A DNA stretch of 64,000 nucleotides, taken from positions 186,001 through 250,000 of the forward strand of contig NZ_JAUCYU010000002.1 of assembly GCF_030373445.1 (NCBI RefSeq). The letters are read 5' to 3'. Below, one piece after another: positions 1-12,458 of this stretch; positions within the stretch are counted from its first letter, which is position 1; each line of letters begins with the position of its first letter. The stretch comes from Roseovarius sp. (GTDB taxonomy: Bacteria > Pseudomonadota > Alphaproteobacteria > Rhodobacterales > Rhodobacteraceae). A program made the translations under genes and the position numbers. A model generated the notes under the pieces. It ran no database searches. It saw only the letters and a list, made by a program, of their open reading frames with translations, and was not told the DNA's origin.

Positions 1-641
1 ACGCGCACGAGGCTGATATAGGCCCCGCCGAGGCCCGCACAGGCGCCCCCGAACAGGATCGCCATCAGCCGCACGCGCACCACCTTGTAGCCCAGCGCAT
101 GGGCGGCATCGTGGTTTTCCCCCACCGCCCGCAGGATCAGCCCGACGCGGGTGTATTTCAGCGTGGCCCAGACGGCAGCCACCAGCGCCAGCGCGAAATA
201 GACCATCAGGTCATGGGAAAACACCACGCGGCCGATGAAGGGCAGGTCGCTCAGCACCGGGATATCCAGCTTCGGCGTCGGCGGCGGCTTGATCCCGACA
301 TAGCCTTGCCCCATCAGCGAACTCAGCCCCAGGCCAAAAAGCGTCAGCGCCAGCCCGCTCGCCACCTGGTTGGCCAGCGCAAATTGCGTCAGCAGCGCGA
401 AAAGCAGCGCCAGCACCGCGCCGCCCAGGGCCGCCAGCAGGAAGCCCAGGGCAGGGGAGCCGGTCTCGACCGACACGGCAAAGCCGCAGATCGCCCCGGT
501 GATCATCATTCCCTCGACCCCGAGGTTCAGAACGCCCGAGCGCTCCACCACCAGCTCGCCGATGGCGGCCAGCAGGATCGGCGTCGCCGCGACAAGCAGC
601 GAGGCCAGCAGAAGGGCAGGGTTGATCGAAGAAAGGTCCAT
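1..641 (-). CDS. BmpA-type ABC importer permease, partial at window edge
   Basis: Inner-membrane permease of a nucleoside/purine-type ABC importer (BPD_transp_2 family, like YufQ/NupQ). The ATG is at 641 and the frame stays open to base 1, giving about 213 residues; the C-terminus lies outside the window. The N-terminus MDLSSINPALLLASLLVAA is followed by the family-typical ELVVERSGVLNLGVEGMM segment and several hydrophobic helices, including LGFLLAALGGAVLALLFA. It is the last visible member of a minus-strand run with the ATPase, the other permease and xdhABC, which suggests purine import feeding xanthine dehydrogenase. The substrate is inferred from context only. Confidence 0.85.
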   Translation of the reverse strand, partial: MDLSSINPALLLASLLVAATPILLAAIGELVVERSGVLNLGVEGMMITGAICGFAVSVETGSPALGFLLAALGGAVLALLFALLTQFALANQVASGLALTLFGLGLSSLMGQGYVGIKPPPTPKLDIPVLSDLPFIGRVVFSHDLMVYFALALVAAVWATLKYTRVGLILRAVGENHDAAHALGYKVVRVRLMAILFGGACAGLGGAYISLVR

Positions 642-653
642 TACGTGCGCCCT

Positions 654-1028
654 CTATGCTTGGGATTGCATTGCTGCTGTGATCATGCCCGCGACAATGC
701 CGGCGAGACTGCTCCACCAGAACGTTTTCTGGACAAGACGTGTAACGTGCGTGTCGTAGACCTTTTCATCCTCCGACATGCGTTCGAACGCTGCATTTCG
801 CCTGCCTTCAAAGAACCAGTCCAGCGGTAAGAACATGAGGTAGAAGACACCCGAAGGAATGCTGATCACAAACAGAACAGTGATGAGTATGGCGATGGTT
901 CCCAAATCGGTTGTAACGCTAATCAAAAGGAATGAGAGCAACCCAAACATCCATCCCACGAATAGGCCGAACGCAATACCAAGCAGGAGTCTCAGCTTGT
1001 CGCGTAGTCGATAATCCGAACCAGCCAT
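654..1028 (-). CDS. small membrane protein of unknown function between two ABC permeases
   Basis: A 124-residue protein that I do not recognise. It has three likely membrane segments, near residues 13-37, 41-66 and 104-121, joined by a charged loop containing FFEGRRNAAFERMSEDEK. Its ATG overlaps the stop codon of the upstream permease (TGATG at 1026-1030), so it is probably translated by coupling. The next permease gene starts 12 bases after its stop. This wedged position suggests an accessory subunit, or a lineage-specific insertion into the transporter operon. The frame is intact and base use matches the neighbours. No catalytic motif is visible. Confidence 0.65.
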   Translation of the reverse strand: MAGSDYRLRDKLRLLLGIAFGLFVGWMFGLLSFLLISVTTDLGTIAILITVLFVISIPSGVFYLMFLPLDWFFEGRRNAAFERMSEDEKVYDTHVTRLVQKTFWWSSLAGIVAGMITAAMQSQA

Positions 1029-2110
1029 CACGCGGCCTCCGCTGTCTTGATCCGGATACGGAAATTGGTGAGCAGGTCGACGGCCAGCAGGAAGAACAGA
1101 AGCATCCCCTGGAACATCTGGATGGCGGCGGCGGGCAGGCCGAGGTTCGACTGCGCGATCTCGCCCCCGATATAGGTGAGCGCCATCAACAGCCCGGCAA
1201 ACAGGATGCCGATCGGGTGCAGCCGCCCGAGGAAGGCCACGATGATCGCGGTGAACCCATAGCCCACGTTGAAATCGATGCTGACCTGCCCCGAGGGGCC
1301 CGACACCTCGAACATCCCCGCCATGCCCGCCAGCGCCCCGGCTGTGCCCAGGCAGAACAGGATCAGCCGCGCCGGGTTGACGCCCGCGAACCGCGCCGCC
1401 CTCGGCGCCTCGCCGGTCAGCCGGATGTGGTAGCCCAGGATATGCCGGTTCAGCAGCACGTAGGCCAGGATCACCGCCAGGAACGCGGCCAGCACACCCC
1501 AATGCATCCCCGTCCCGGCAATCACCTCGGCGTTATGAGCAGACTCGTATTGCTGCAGGTTCCGCGAGCCCGGAAACCCGTGCCCCTCCGGGTTCCGCAA
1601 CAGCCCTAGCGACATCTTCGCCAGCAATTGCTCGGCCACGTAGACCAGCATCAGCGACACGAGGATCTCGTTCGTTCCGAAGCGCACCTTCAGAAGCGCC
1701 GGGATCATCGCCCAGGCCCAGCCGCCCAGCGCCCCCGCGATCACCATCAGCGGAAAGATGAACCACGCCTCCATCGGGTAGAAGGCCAGCCCCACCCCGG
1801 CGCCGGTCAGCGCGCCGATGATATACTGCCCCTCGGCCCCGATATTCCAGATCCCCGCCCGGAACCCCAGGCTGAGGCCGATGGCGATCAGGATCAGCGG
1901 CGCCCCCTTCACCAGCAATTGCGGCCGGTAATAGAACGCGAACTCCCCGAACAGCGGCTCCCAGAAAATCGTCCCGATCGCCTCGACCGGGTTCTTGCCC
2001 AGCAGCGCGAACAGCGCGCCGCCGGCAATCATGGTGATCACCACGGCCACCACCGGCGTCAGGTAGGTCCAGAGCCGGGACGGCTGCGGCCGTTTCTCAA
2101 GCTTCAGCAT
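1028..2110 (-). CDS. BmpA-type ABC importer permease
   Basis: A 360-residue inner-membrane permease of the nucleoside/purine ABC family (YufP/NupP type). About ten hydrophobic segments are visible, with the family-typical stretch GLSLGFRAGIWNIGAEGQY near residues 79-97 and FGTNEILVSLMLVYVAEQLL near 145-164. It starts with ATG about 120 bases after the ATPase stop, the gap being filled by a palindromic repeat, and its TGA overlaps the start of the small membrane protein. It should form the heterodimeric channel with the permease at 1-641. Purine or nucleoside specificity is inferred from the adjoining xanthine dehydrogenase genes. Confidence 0.88.
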   Translation of the reverse strand: MLKLEKRPQPSRLWTYLTPVVAVVITMIAGGALFALLGKNPVEAIGTIFWEPLFGEFAFYYRPQLLVKGAPLILIAIGLSLGFRAGIWNIGAEGQYIIGALTGAGVGLAFYPMEAWFIFPLMVIAGALGGWAWAMIPALLKVRFGTNEILVSLMLVYVAEQLLAKMSLGLLRNPEGHGFPGSRNLQQYESAHNAEVIAGTGMHWGVLAAFLAVILAYVLLNRHILGYHIRLTGEAPRAARFAGVNPARLILFCLGTAGALAGMAGMFEVSGPSGQVSIDFNVGYGFTAIIVAFLGRLHPIGILFAGLLMALTYIGGEIAQSNLGLPAAAIQMFQGMLLFFLLAVDLLTNFRIRIKTAEAA

Positions 2111-2136
2111 GCCACGCCTCCTTCATCGTTGTCCCT

Positions 2137-2213
2137 GGATATTGTCCCGCCGGAAGAAACAGGGCACCGCGCCCGTGCTTCTTCTGGCCCGAAATATCCC
2201 CGCCGGAGGCATG
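2137..2213. repeat. REP-like palindromic intergenic element, copy A
   Basis: The gap between the ATPase and permease genes holds an imperfect hairpin. One arm begins GGATATT at 2137 and the other ends AAATATCC at 2199, followed by CGCCGGAGGCATG. Bases 2178-2212, read on the minus strand, match 49966-50000 on the plus strand at 34 of 35 positions. Two near-identical copies 48 kb apart in unrelated operons point to a dispersed palindromic repeat rather than a local control site. Confidence 0.7.
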
Positions 2214-2232
2214 AAATCTCTTTTCCCCACGC

Positions 2233-3750
2233 TCAGGCATGCGACACCTCCATCCCGTGGGCTCCCCCCATCATCAGGCCGATCTCCTCGACCGTCAGGC
2301 CCTTGGCAGGCCGGATATCCGACAGCCGCCCCTCGTTCAGCGCCCCGAACCGGTCGGAGATCTCCATCAGCTCGTCGAGGTCCTGGCTGATGCAAACGAT
2401 CGCCGCGCCCTCGGCGGCCAGGTCCAGCAGCGCCTGCCGGATGGCCGCCGCCGCCGCCGCATCGACGCCCCAGGTGGGCTGGTTCACCACCAGCACCTTC
2501 GGCCGCTGCAGCACCTCCCGGCCGATCACGAATTTCTGCAGGTTCCCGCCCGACAGCGACCTTGCCGCGTTGTCCGGGCCGGGTGTGCGCACGTCGAAGC
2601 TCTCGATCACCTTCTCGGCAAAGCTCCGCGCCGCGCCCCATTTCAGGAAGCCGCGGTTCAGCAGGTTCTCCCGCTGCGCCGCCGTCAGCACGCCGTTCTC
2701 GATCAGGCTCATGTCGGGCGCCGCCGCATGGCCCAGCCGCTCCTCGGGTGCGGCCAGCAAGCCCAGCTCACGCCGCGCCGTCGGCCCCAGCCGGCCCACC
2801 GGCTGACCAAGCAGGCGGATCGCGTCGGGATGGGTCTTCAACTCCCCCGACAGCACCGCCAGCAATTCGTCCTGCCCGTTCCCCGCGACCCCGCCGATCC
2901 CGAGGATCTCGCCCTGCTGCACCGTCAGGTGAATGTTCTTCAGCGAGGTGCCAAAAGCCGAGGGCGACTTGACCGACAGCCCCGAGATATCGAGCGCCAC
3001 GTCGCCAAGCGCGCGCCCCGCGCGTTCCGGCGCCTCGAAGGCCGAGCCCACCATCAGCTCCGCCATCTCCCGCGCCGAGGTCTCGGCCGGCACGCAGGTG
3101 CCCACGTTCCTGCCCAGCCGCAGGATCGTCGCGTGATCGCAAAGCGCGCGGATTTCCTCCAGCTTGTGCGAGATATAGAGGATCGCCACGCCTTCCCCGG
3201 TCAGCTTGCGCAGCGTCTCGAACAGGATCTCCACCTCCTGCGGCGTCAGCACCGACGTGGGCTCGTCCATGATCAGCAGCTTCGGCTCCTGCAACAGGCA
3301 GCGGATGATCTCCACCCTCTGCCGTTCCCCCGCCGACAGGTCGCCCACCGTGCGATACGGATCGAGCGGCAACCCGTAGGTCTCCGACACCTCGCGGATC
3401 CGCGCCGCGAGGTCGCGCATCTTCGGCGGATGCTCCATGCCGAGCGCGATATTCTCCGCCACGTTCAGCGCATCGAAGAGCGAGAAGTGTTGGAACACCA
3501 TCGCCACCCCCGCCGCCCGCGCCGCGCGCGGCTCGGCCGGGGTGAAGGGCGTCCCGCGCAGCGTCATCGCGCCGCTGTCCGGTTTCACCAGCCCGTAGAT
3601 CATCTTCACCAGCGTCGACTTGCCGGCGCCGTTTTCGCCAAGCAGGGCATGCACTTCGCCCTCCCTGATCTCGAAGGAAACGTCGTCATTGGCAACGACG
3701 CCCGGATAGGCCTTGGTCAGGCCCTTGATTGTCAGAAGTGTCCCTGTCAC
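2233..3750 (-). CDS. BmpA-type ABC importer ATP-binding protein (two fused NBDs)
   Basis: A 505-residue cytoplasmic ATPase with two tandem nucleotide-binding domains, the usual layout for nucleoside/sugar importers (YufO/NupO, RbsA-like). NBD1 has Walker A GENGAGKST (residues 38-46), signature LSAGERQRVEII and Walker B LLIMDEPTS. NBD2 has the degenerate Walker A GVAGNGQDE, signature LSGGNLQKF and VLVVNQPTWGVD, the loss expected in this family. The start chosen is GTG at 3750, which overlaps the xdhC stop as GTGA and has an AAGGA ribosome site upstream. A longer in-frame extension runs back over xdhC sequence and is unlikely to be used. It powers the two permeases downstream. Confidence 0.9.
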   Translation of the reverse strand: MTGTLLTIKGLTKAYPGVVANDDVSFEIREGEVHALLGENGAGKSTLVKMIYGLVKPDSGAMTLRGTPFTPAEPRAARAAGVAMVFQHFSLFDALNVAENIALGMEHPPKMRDLAARIREVSETYGLPLDPYRTVGDLSAGERQRVEIIRCLLQEPKLLIMDEPTSVLTPQEVEILFETLRKLTGEGVAILYISHKLEEIRALCDHATILRLGRNVGTCVPAETSAREMAELMVGSAFEAPERAGRALGDVALDISGLSVKSPSAFGTSLKNIHLTVQQGEILGIGGVAGNGQDELLAVLSGELKTHPDAIRLLGQPVGRLGPTARRELGLLAAPEERLGHAAAPDMSLIENGVLTAAQRENLLNRGFLKWGAARSFAEKVIESFDVRTPGPDNAARSLSGGNLQKFVIGREVLQRPKVLVVNQPTWGVDAAAAAAIRQALLDLAAEGAAIVCISQDLDELMEISDRFGALNEGRLSDIRPAKGLTVEEIGLMMGGAHGMEVSHA

Positions 3751-4671
3751 GCGGTTTTTCCTTGTTGGAGGCGGGTTTGCGCCCCGGGTCTCAGTATCTC
3801 CGCCGCCACGCCGACCGCAATGGCCTGCGGGTGTTTGCCCAAGCTCGGGTCGCCGATCGGGCAGCGGATGCCGTCGATTTGATCGGGCCCATGCCCGAGC
3901 GCGGCAAGGCGCTTGCGGAACCGGGCCCACTTGGTGGCCGAGCCGATCAGCCCGGCGCTTCCGAAACCATGGCTCAGAAGCTGGTGGCACAGTTCGAGGT
4001 CGAGCGCATGGGAATAGGTCAGGACCAGGTGATGCGCGTCATGCGGCGCGTGCGGCACCAGCCGTGCGGGCTCCGCAACGGGCAGGGGGGTCACGCCCTC
4101 GGGAATGTCTTCGGGAAAGCGGTCGGGCGCGGTATCGACCCAAGTGATCCGCACCTCCGGCAGCGGCGCCAGCACCGCCACCAACGCCCGGCCCACATGG
4201 CCCGCGCCCCAGATCCAGATCTCGCGCGTGGGCCGAGCCACCGGTTCGATCATCCAGCCATCGATGAGCTGCGCCTCCGGCGGCCGCCCCTGGTTGCGCG
4301 CCGTGGCCAGCAGGCGTTTCACCGACAGCGGCATCGCCCCCGGGCCACTCACCGGGCGGGCCACAACAGCCTCCGCCTCGGGCAGGCTCTTGGCGTCATA
4401 CACCTCGCTCACCACCTCGACGGCCCCGCCACAGCACTGGCCCATCTCCGGCCCCAGCGCATGGCGGCTCAACCGGCAGCTTGCAGACTGCTCCCGCGCC
4501 GCCCGCGCCAATTCGTACTCGAGCGCACCACCGCCGATCGTGCCCGACTGCCCAGTGTCCCAGACCAGCATCGCCGCCCCGGTCTCCCTCGGGCAGGAAC
4601 CATGCGTCGCCGCAATCACCACCCGCACCACGCGCCCATGCTTGGCCACGGCGCGGGAAAGGCTCTCCAGA

Positions 4672-4682
<11 letters not shown>
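3747..4682 (-). CDS. xdhC: XdhC, molybdenum cofactor chaperone for xanthine dehydrogenase
   Basis: A 311-residue cytoplasmic protein. XdhC binds molybdenum cofactor, favours its sulfurated form and hands it to XdhB; it is not a subunit of the final enzyme. The N-terminal XdhC/CoxI domain shows GSCPRETGAAMLV and GTIGGGALEYE. The C-terminal Rossmann domain shows WIWGAGHVGRAL, GLIGSATKWARFRKRL and CPIGDPSLGKHPQAIA. Its start overlaps the end of xdhB by 11 bases and its stop overlaps the GTG of the ABC ATPase, so the chaperone, enzyme and transporter genes form one coupled unit. Confidence 0.95.
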
Positions 4683-7100
<2,418 letters not shown>

Positions 7101-7104
<4 letters not shown>

Positions 7105-8459
7105 GCCGACACCTCCAGCACGCTCGTCGCCTGCCCCTGATCCTCGTGGAAATACCGGGTCAGCAGGTTCCGCGCCCCCTCGAGCCGATACCGGGCCGAG
7201 GCGCGCATATCGGAAAGCGGGGTGAAATCGGTCTCCCACGCCCCCGATGCAGCCTCTACTGTCTGCAAAGTCCACGGCTGACCGACAATCGCCGCCTCCA
7301 CATGCGCCGCCCGCTTCGGAACCCCCGCCATGCCACCGAACGCAATCCGCGCCCCGGTCACAACGCCATCCTCGACCGTGATGTTGAAACACCCGCACAC
7401 GGCGGAAATATCCTGGTCGAACCGCTTCGACAGCTTGTAACAGCGCAACCGGTCCGCCTGCGCCGGAATGGTCACCGCCTCGACGAACTCTCCCTTCGCC
7501 CGGTCCTGCTTGCCGTACTCGAGGAAGAATTCCTCCAGCGGCAGCTCCCGCCGCACATCGCCCTTCCGCAGATGCAGCACCGCCCCCAGCGCAATCAGCG
7601 CCGGCGGCCCGTCACCGATGGGCGACCCATTGGCAATATTCCCGCCAATCGTCGCCGCCCCCCGCACCTGGGCCGAGCCATAGCGCCGGATCAGCCCGGC
7701 AAAGGACGGATGCCGACCGCGCATCTCCCGCATCAGCCGGTCGAGCGTCACGCCCGCGCCCACACGCAGGCCCGCCTCGCTCTCCTCGACCTCCTGCAGA
7801 TCCAGGCAGCGGTGCAGGAACGCCACCGGCGCCAGCTCCCGCAACTGCTTGGTCACCCAAAGCCCCACATCCGTGGCGCCCGCCACCAGCACCGTCTCCG
7901 GCGCCCGCTCCAAGAGCGCCGCCAACTCGTCCGAGCTTTCCGGCAAGGCCGGCGCAGGGGCCACTGCCGCCATGTCCTCGCGCAGCCACTCCGGCACCGG
8001 CTCCCCCGCCGCCGCCTCCGCCGCCCGGATGATCGGCGCATAGCCGGTACACCGGCACAGGTTGCCGGCCAGCGCCGTGTCGAAATCCGTCTCGCCGTTC
8101 AGGTGCGCCACCGCCATCGACACGATGAACCCCGGCGTGCAGAACCCGCATTGCGAGCCGTGATGTTCGATCATCGCCGCCTGCACCGGGTGCAGCGTGC
8201 CATCCGGCCCGCTGATCCCCTCCACCGTCCGAACGGCTTTCCCATGCAACTGCGGCAGGAACAGGATACAGGCGTTCAGCGCCTTCGCCCCCTGCGCGTC
8301 GCTCACCATCACCGTGCAGGCCCCGCAATCGCCCTCGTTGCAGCCCTCCTTGGTGCCGGTCAGCCTCCGCCGTTCGCGAAGCCAGTCGAGCAGGGTTTCT
8401 GTGGGCGACACCCCGGCAAGTTCGATGGCCTCCCCGTTCAACCGAAAGGAAATGTCCAT
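7101..8459 (-). CDS. xdhA: xanthine dehydrogenase Fe-S/FAD subunit
   Basis: A 452-residue subunit with two [2Fe-2S] clusters and an FAD domain. Cluster ligands are visible at Cys40, 45, 48 and 64 (CNEGDCGAC plus LNAC) and in [11 protein letters not shown] with LCRCTGY. The FAD domain shows [15 protein letters not shown] and [17 protein letters not shown]. It moves electrons from the molybdenum centre of XdhB to NAD. The start is [10 protein letters not shown], the usual N-terminus; longer in-frame starts lack family sequence. It is the first gene of the xdhABC-transporter operon and is divergent from dnaE. Confidence 0.95.
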
Positions 8460-8851
8460 AAGCGCGTCTGCCTGCCGCGTTACCTCCGCCCTTTTCTGGT
8501 GCGCTCCCCCGATGCGGCGTAGAGGGGCGCGGGCTTTCCTGACATCAAGGCTATGCGCGCAATTCGCGGCTTGGCAAGGATTGAGTGGGCCGCAGAGCGG
8601 CGCGTGCCGCGGCGGAACGGGCCGTGGCAATGGCGCCATGACGCAAGGGAAATCAACGACTTGCCCGGCGCTCGCCCCGATTGCCTTGGAATCGGAGGAA
8701 GTGTTTCTGACCGGATATGGCAATGGTTTCGCCCAAACTCAGGGCAAAGCCACGGGCGGTCCGCGCCCCGCCGACCGCCGCCACCTTGCCGCAGGGTCAC
8801 CCGGCAATCGGGTATTTCCACCGCCCCTTCGCCTGCCGTAAGCTGACCCCC
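8460..8851. other. divergent intergenic region, xdhA / dnaE
   Basis: A 392-base gap between two divergent genes, so it should hold the promoters of both. I see no convincing small gene, hairpin or repeat. A frame continuous with dnaE reaches back to 8717, but it lacks family-like sequence before MSSAPRFIHL. Confidence 0.5.
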
Positions 8852-11800
8852 ATGAGCAGCGCCCCCCGATTCATCCATCTCCGCGTCCATACCGAATACT
8901 CCCTTCTCGAAGGCGCCGTGCGGCTGAAAAAGCTGCCGGGGCTGTGCGAGGCGGCCAACATGCCGGCGGTTGCGGTGACCGACACCAACAATATGTTCGC
9001 GGCGCTGGAATTCTCCGTCACGGCCCAGGGGGCGGGCATCCAGCCGATCATGGGCTGCCAGGTCGATCTGCAATACGTCACCCCCGCGCCGGGCGAACGG
9101 CCCAAACCCCCGGCGCCCGTGGTCCTGCTGGCACAGTCGGAACGCGGCTACGAGAACCTGATGAAGCTCAACTCCTGCCTCTACCTGCGCGGCGACGGCC
9201 AGCTGCCGCACGTGACGATGGAGGAGTTGCAGCGCCATTCCGAGGCCGTCATCTGCCTCTCCGGCGGCCCCGACGGCCCGGTGGGCCGGCTCCTGCAGGC
9301 CGGCCAGCGCCCGGCGGCGGAAACCCTGATGCGCGACCTGCACAGGGCCTTCGCCGACCGCCTCTATGTCGAGCTGCAACGCCACCCCGGCGAGACGGGC
9401 GCGCCCGAGAACGAACGGCTGACCGAGCAGGGCTTCGTCGAGATGGCCTACGCCATGGAAATCCCGCTTGTCGCCACCAATGACGTCTATTTCCCGCAGG
9501 AAAAGATGTACGAGGCCCATGACGCCATGATCTGCGTCGCCGAGGGCGCCTATGTCGACCAGTCGCAGCCCCGCCGCCGCCTGACGGCCCAGCATTATTT
9601 CAAATCGCCGCAGGAAATGGCCACCCTCTTCGCCGACCTGCCCGAAGCCATCGAGAACACCGTCGAGATCGCCAAACGCTGCGCCTTCGGCGCCTACCGG
9701 CGCGACCCGATCCTGCCCCGCTTCGCCGATGACGAGGTCGACGAGCTGCGCCGTCAGGCCAAGGAAGGGCTCGAGGCCCGCCTCGCCGTCATCCCCCACG
9801 CCGCCCCGGTCGAGGAGTACGAGAAACGCCTCGAATTCGAGCTGGGCATCATCGAGGGCATGGGCTTCCCCGGCTACTTCCTGATCGTGGCCGACTTCAT
9901 CAAGTGGGCGAAAGACCACGACATCCCCGTCGGCCCCGGCCGCGGCTCGGGCGCGGGCTCCCTCGTGGCCTACGCACTTACCATCACCGACCTCGACCCG
10001 CTGCGCTACTCGCTGCTCTTCGAACGCTTCCTCAACCCCGACCGGGTCTCGATGCCCGACTTCGACATCGACTTCTGCATGGACCGCCGCGAGGAGGTGA
10101 TCAGTTACGTCCAGCGCAAGTACGGCCGCGACAAGGTGGGCCAGATCATCACCTTCGGCGCGCTGCTCTCCAAGGCCGCCGTCCGCGACATCGGCCGCGT
10201 CCTGCAAATGCCCTACGGCCAGGTCGACCGCCTGTCCAAGATGATCCCCGTCGAGGGCGTCAAACCCGTCTCCATCGAAAAGGCCCTGCAACAGGAAGAC
10301 CGCCTGCGCGAGGAAGCCCGCTCCGAGGAAGTGGTCGACCGCCTCCTGAAATACGGGATGCAGGTCGAGGGCCTCCTCCGCAACGCCTCCACCCACGCCG
10401 CCGGCGTGGTGATCGGCGACCGGCCCCTTGATGAGCTGGTCCCCCTCTACCAGGACCCCCGCTCCGACATGCCCGCGACCCAGTTCAACATGAAATGGGT
10501 CGAACAGGCGGGCCTCGTGAAATTCGACTTCCTCGGCCTGAAAACCCTCACCGTCGTCCAGAACGCCATCGAGCAGATCCACGCCTCGGGCCGCGACCTG
10601 CACATTTCGGCCGACGGCAGCACCATCTACGAACCCTTCGACGGCGCCGAGAACGATATCGGCCAGATCCCCCTCGACGACCCCAAGACCTACGAGCTCT
10701 ACGCCCGTGCCAAGACGGTCGCCGTGTTCCAGGTGGAAAGCTCGGGCATGATGGACGCGCTCAAGCGGATGAAGCCCACCTGCATCGAGGATATCGTCGC
10801 CCTCGTGGCCCTCTACCGCCCCGGCCCGATGGAGAACATCCCGAAATACTGCGAGGTCAAGAACGGCCTCTCCAAGCGCGACAACCTGCACCCCTCGGTC
10901 GACCACATCCTCGACGAGACCCAGGGCATCATCGTCTACCAGGAACAGGTGATGCAGATCGCGCAGGAGATGGCCGGCTACTCCCTCGGCGGCGCCGACC
11001 TGCTGCGCCGCGCCATGGGCAAGAAGATCCAGGAAGCGATGGATGCCGAGCGGCCCAAGTTCATCGCCGGGGCCAAGGAAAACGGCGTCGACGACGCCAA
11101 GGCGCTCGAAGTCTGGAACCTGCTCGACAAGTTCGCGAACTACGGCTTCAACAAATCCCACGCCGCCGCCTATGCCGTGGTCAGCTACCAGACCGCCTGG
11201 CTCAAGGCCAACCACCCGGTCGAGTTCATGGCCGGCGTCATGAACTGCGACATCCACCTCACCGACAAGCTCGCCACCTATTTCGAGGAGGTGAAGCACG
11301 CCCTCGCGCTGCCCTACGTGCCGCCCTGCGTGAACCGCTCCAACGCCACCTTCATGGTCAGGGACGGCGCGCTCCACTACGCGCTGGGCGCGCTCAAGAA
11401 CGTGGGCGTCGACGCCATGCGCCTCATTGTCGAGGGCAGGGGAGAGAAACCCTTCGTGACCCTCTTCGACTTCGCCCGCCGCGCCGACCTCAAGCGCATC
11501 GGCAAGCGGCCGCTGGAGATGCTCGCCCGCGCCGGCGCCTTCGACGAGCTCGACCGCAACCGCCGCCGCGTTTTCGACAATGTCGAACGGCTGATGAACT
11601 ACTCCGCCGCCATCCACGAACAGAAGAACTCCAACCAGGTCTCGCTGTTTGGCGAGGCGGGCGACGACCTGCCCGAACCGCGCCTCTCCCCGGTCGAAGA
11701 CTGGCTGCCCGCCGAACGCCTGACCGAGGAATTCCAGGCGGTGGGCTTCTACCTCTCCGGCCACCCGCTCGACGACTACGCCGCGCCCCTCAAGCGCAAG

Positions 11801-12346
11801 GACGTCAAGACGCTGGAGGAAGTCACCGAACACGCCCGCCGCGGCGCCGCCGTGGTCAAGATGGCCGGCGTCGTCGCCGGCCGGCAGGAACGCCGCTCGG
11901 CCCGGGGCAACCGCTTCGCCTTCGTGCAGCTCTCCGACACCACCGGCAGCTTCGAGGTCACGGTCTTCTCCGACACGCTCGAAGCCTCCCGCGATCACCT
12001 CGAAACCGGCTCGATGGTCGTCCTCACGGTCGAGGCCACGATGGAGGAGGACCAGCTCAAGCTGCTCGCCCGCGTCATCCAGCCCGCCGATACCGTCGTG
12101 GCCGATGCCGGCGCCTCGGGCCTGCGCATCTTCGTCGAGGATGCGGGCGCCGTGCCCTCCGTCGCCACCGTGCTCGAGAAATCCGCCGACGCCAAGGGCG
12201 GGCGCGGCCCGATCTACTTCTGCCTCCTCGACCAGGCCCTGCCGGGCGAGGTGGAAATCTCCGCCGGGCGCGACTACCCGGTCTCGCCCCAGATCAAGGG
12301 CGCGCTGCGCTCCCTGCCGGGTGTCGCCATGGTCGAGGAAATCTGA
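8852..12346 (+). CDS. dnaE: DNA polymerase III alpha subunit
   Basis: The 1164-residue replicative polymerase subunit, of normal DnaE1 length. The PHP domain starts FIHLRVHTEYSLLEG. The polymerase core shows GPGRGSGAGSLVAYAL and the catalytic aspartates in PDFDIDFCMDRR. The helix-hairpin-helix region contains GYGFNKSHAAAYAVVSYQ-like sequence (here NYGFNKSHAAAYAVVS). The C-terminal part contains the OB fold (VVKMAGVVAGRQERRSARG). The start is ATG at 8852 with a weak ribosome site. It stands alone with no operon partner and no truncation. Confidence 0.97.
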   Translation: MSSAPRFIHLRVHTEYSLLEGAVRLKKLPGLCEAANMPAVAVTDTNNMFAALEFSVTAQGAGIQPIMGCQVDLQYVTPAPGERPKPPAPVVLLAQSERGYENLMKLNSCLYLRGDGQLPHVTMEELQRHSEAVICLSGGPDGPVGRLLQAGQRPAAETLMRDLHRAFADRLYVELQRHPGETGAPENERLTEQGFVEMAYAMEIPLVATNDVYFPQEKMYEAHDAMICVAEGAYVDQSQPRRRLTAQHYFKSPQEMATLFADLPEAIENTVEIAKRCAFGAYRRDPILPRFADDEVDELRRQAKEGLEARLAVIPHAAPVEEYEKRLEFELGIIEGMGFPGYFLIVADFIKWAKDHDIPVGPGRGSGAGSLVAYALTITDLDPLRYSLLFERFLNPDRVSMPDFDIDFCMDRREEVISYVQRKYGRDKVGQIITFGALLSKAAVRDIGRVLQMPYGQVDRLSKMIPVEGVKPVSIEKALQQEDRLREEARSEEVVDRLLKYGMQVEGLLRNASTHAAGVVIGDRPLDELVPLYQDPRSDMPATQFNMKWVEQAGLVKFDFLGLKTLTVVQNAIEQIHASGRDLHISADGSTIYEPFDGAENDIGQIPLDDPKTYELYARAKTVAVFQVESSGMMDALKRMKPTCIEDIVALVALYRPGPMENIPKYCEVKNGLSKRDNLHPSVDHILDETQGIIVYQEQVMQIAQEMAGYSLGGADLLRRAMGKKIQEAMDAERPKFIAGAKENGVDDAKALEVWNLLDKFANYGFNKSHAAAYAVVSYQTAWLKANHPVEFMAGVMNCDIHLTDKLATYFEEVKHALALPYVPPCVNRSNATFMVRDGALHYALGALKNVGVDAMRLIVEGRGEKPFVTLFDFARRADLKRIGKRPLEMLARAGAFDELDRNRRRVFDNVERLMNYSAAIHEQKNSNQVSLFGEAGDDLPEPRLSPVEDWLPAERLTEEFQAVGFYLSGHPLDDYAAPLKRKDVKTLEEVTEHARRGAAVVKMAGVVAGRQERRSARGNRFAFVQLSDTTGSFEVTVFSDTLEASRDHLETGSMVVLTVEATMEEDQLKLLARVIQPADTVVADAGASGLRIFVEDAGAVPSVATVLEKSADAKGGRGPIYFCLLDQALPGEVEISAGRDYPVSPQIKGALRSLPGVAMVEEI

Positions 12347-12458
12347 AGACACGCGGGCAAGTGCCTGAATTGTCGCGGCAATGCCCCCGGGCTGGACGGC
12401 GGCGTATGGCGTGGGATAAGGTCTCGGCCAGCCAACGGATGGAAAGGGGCTCACCCGG

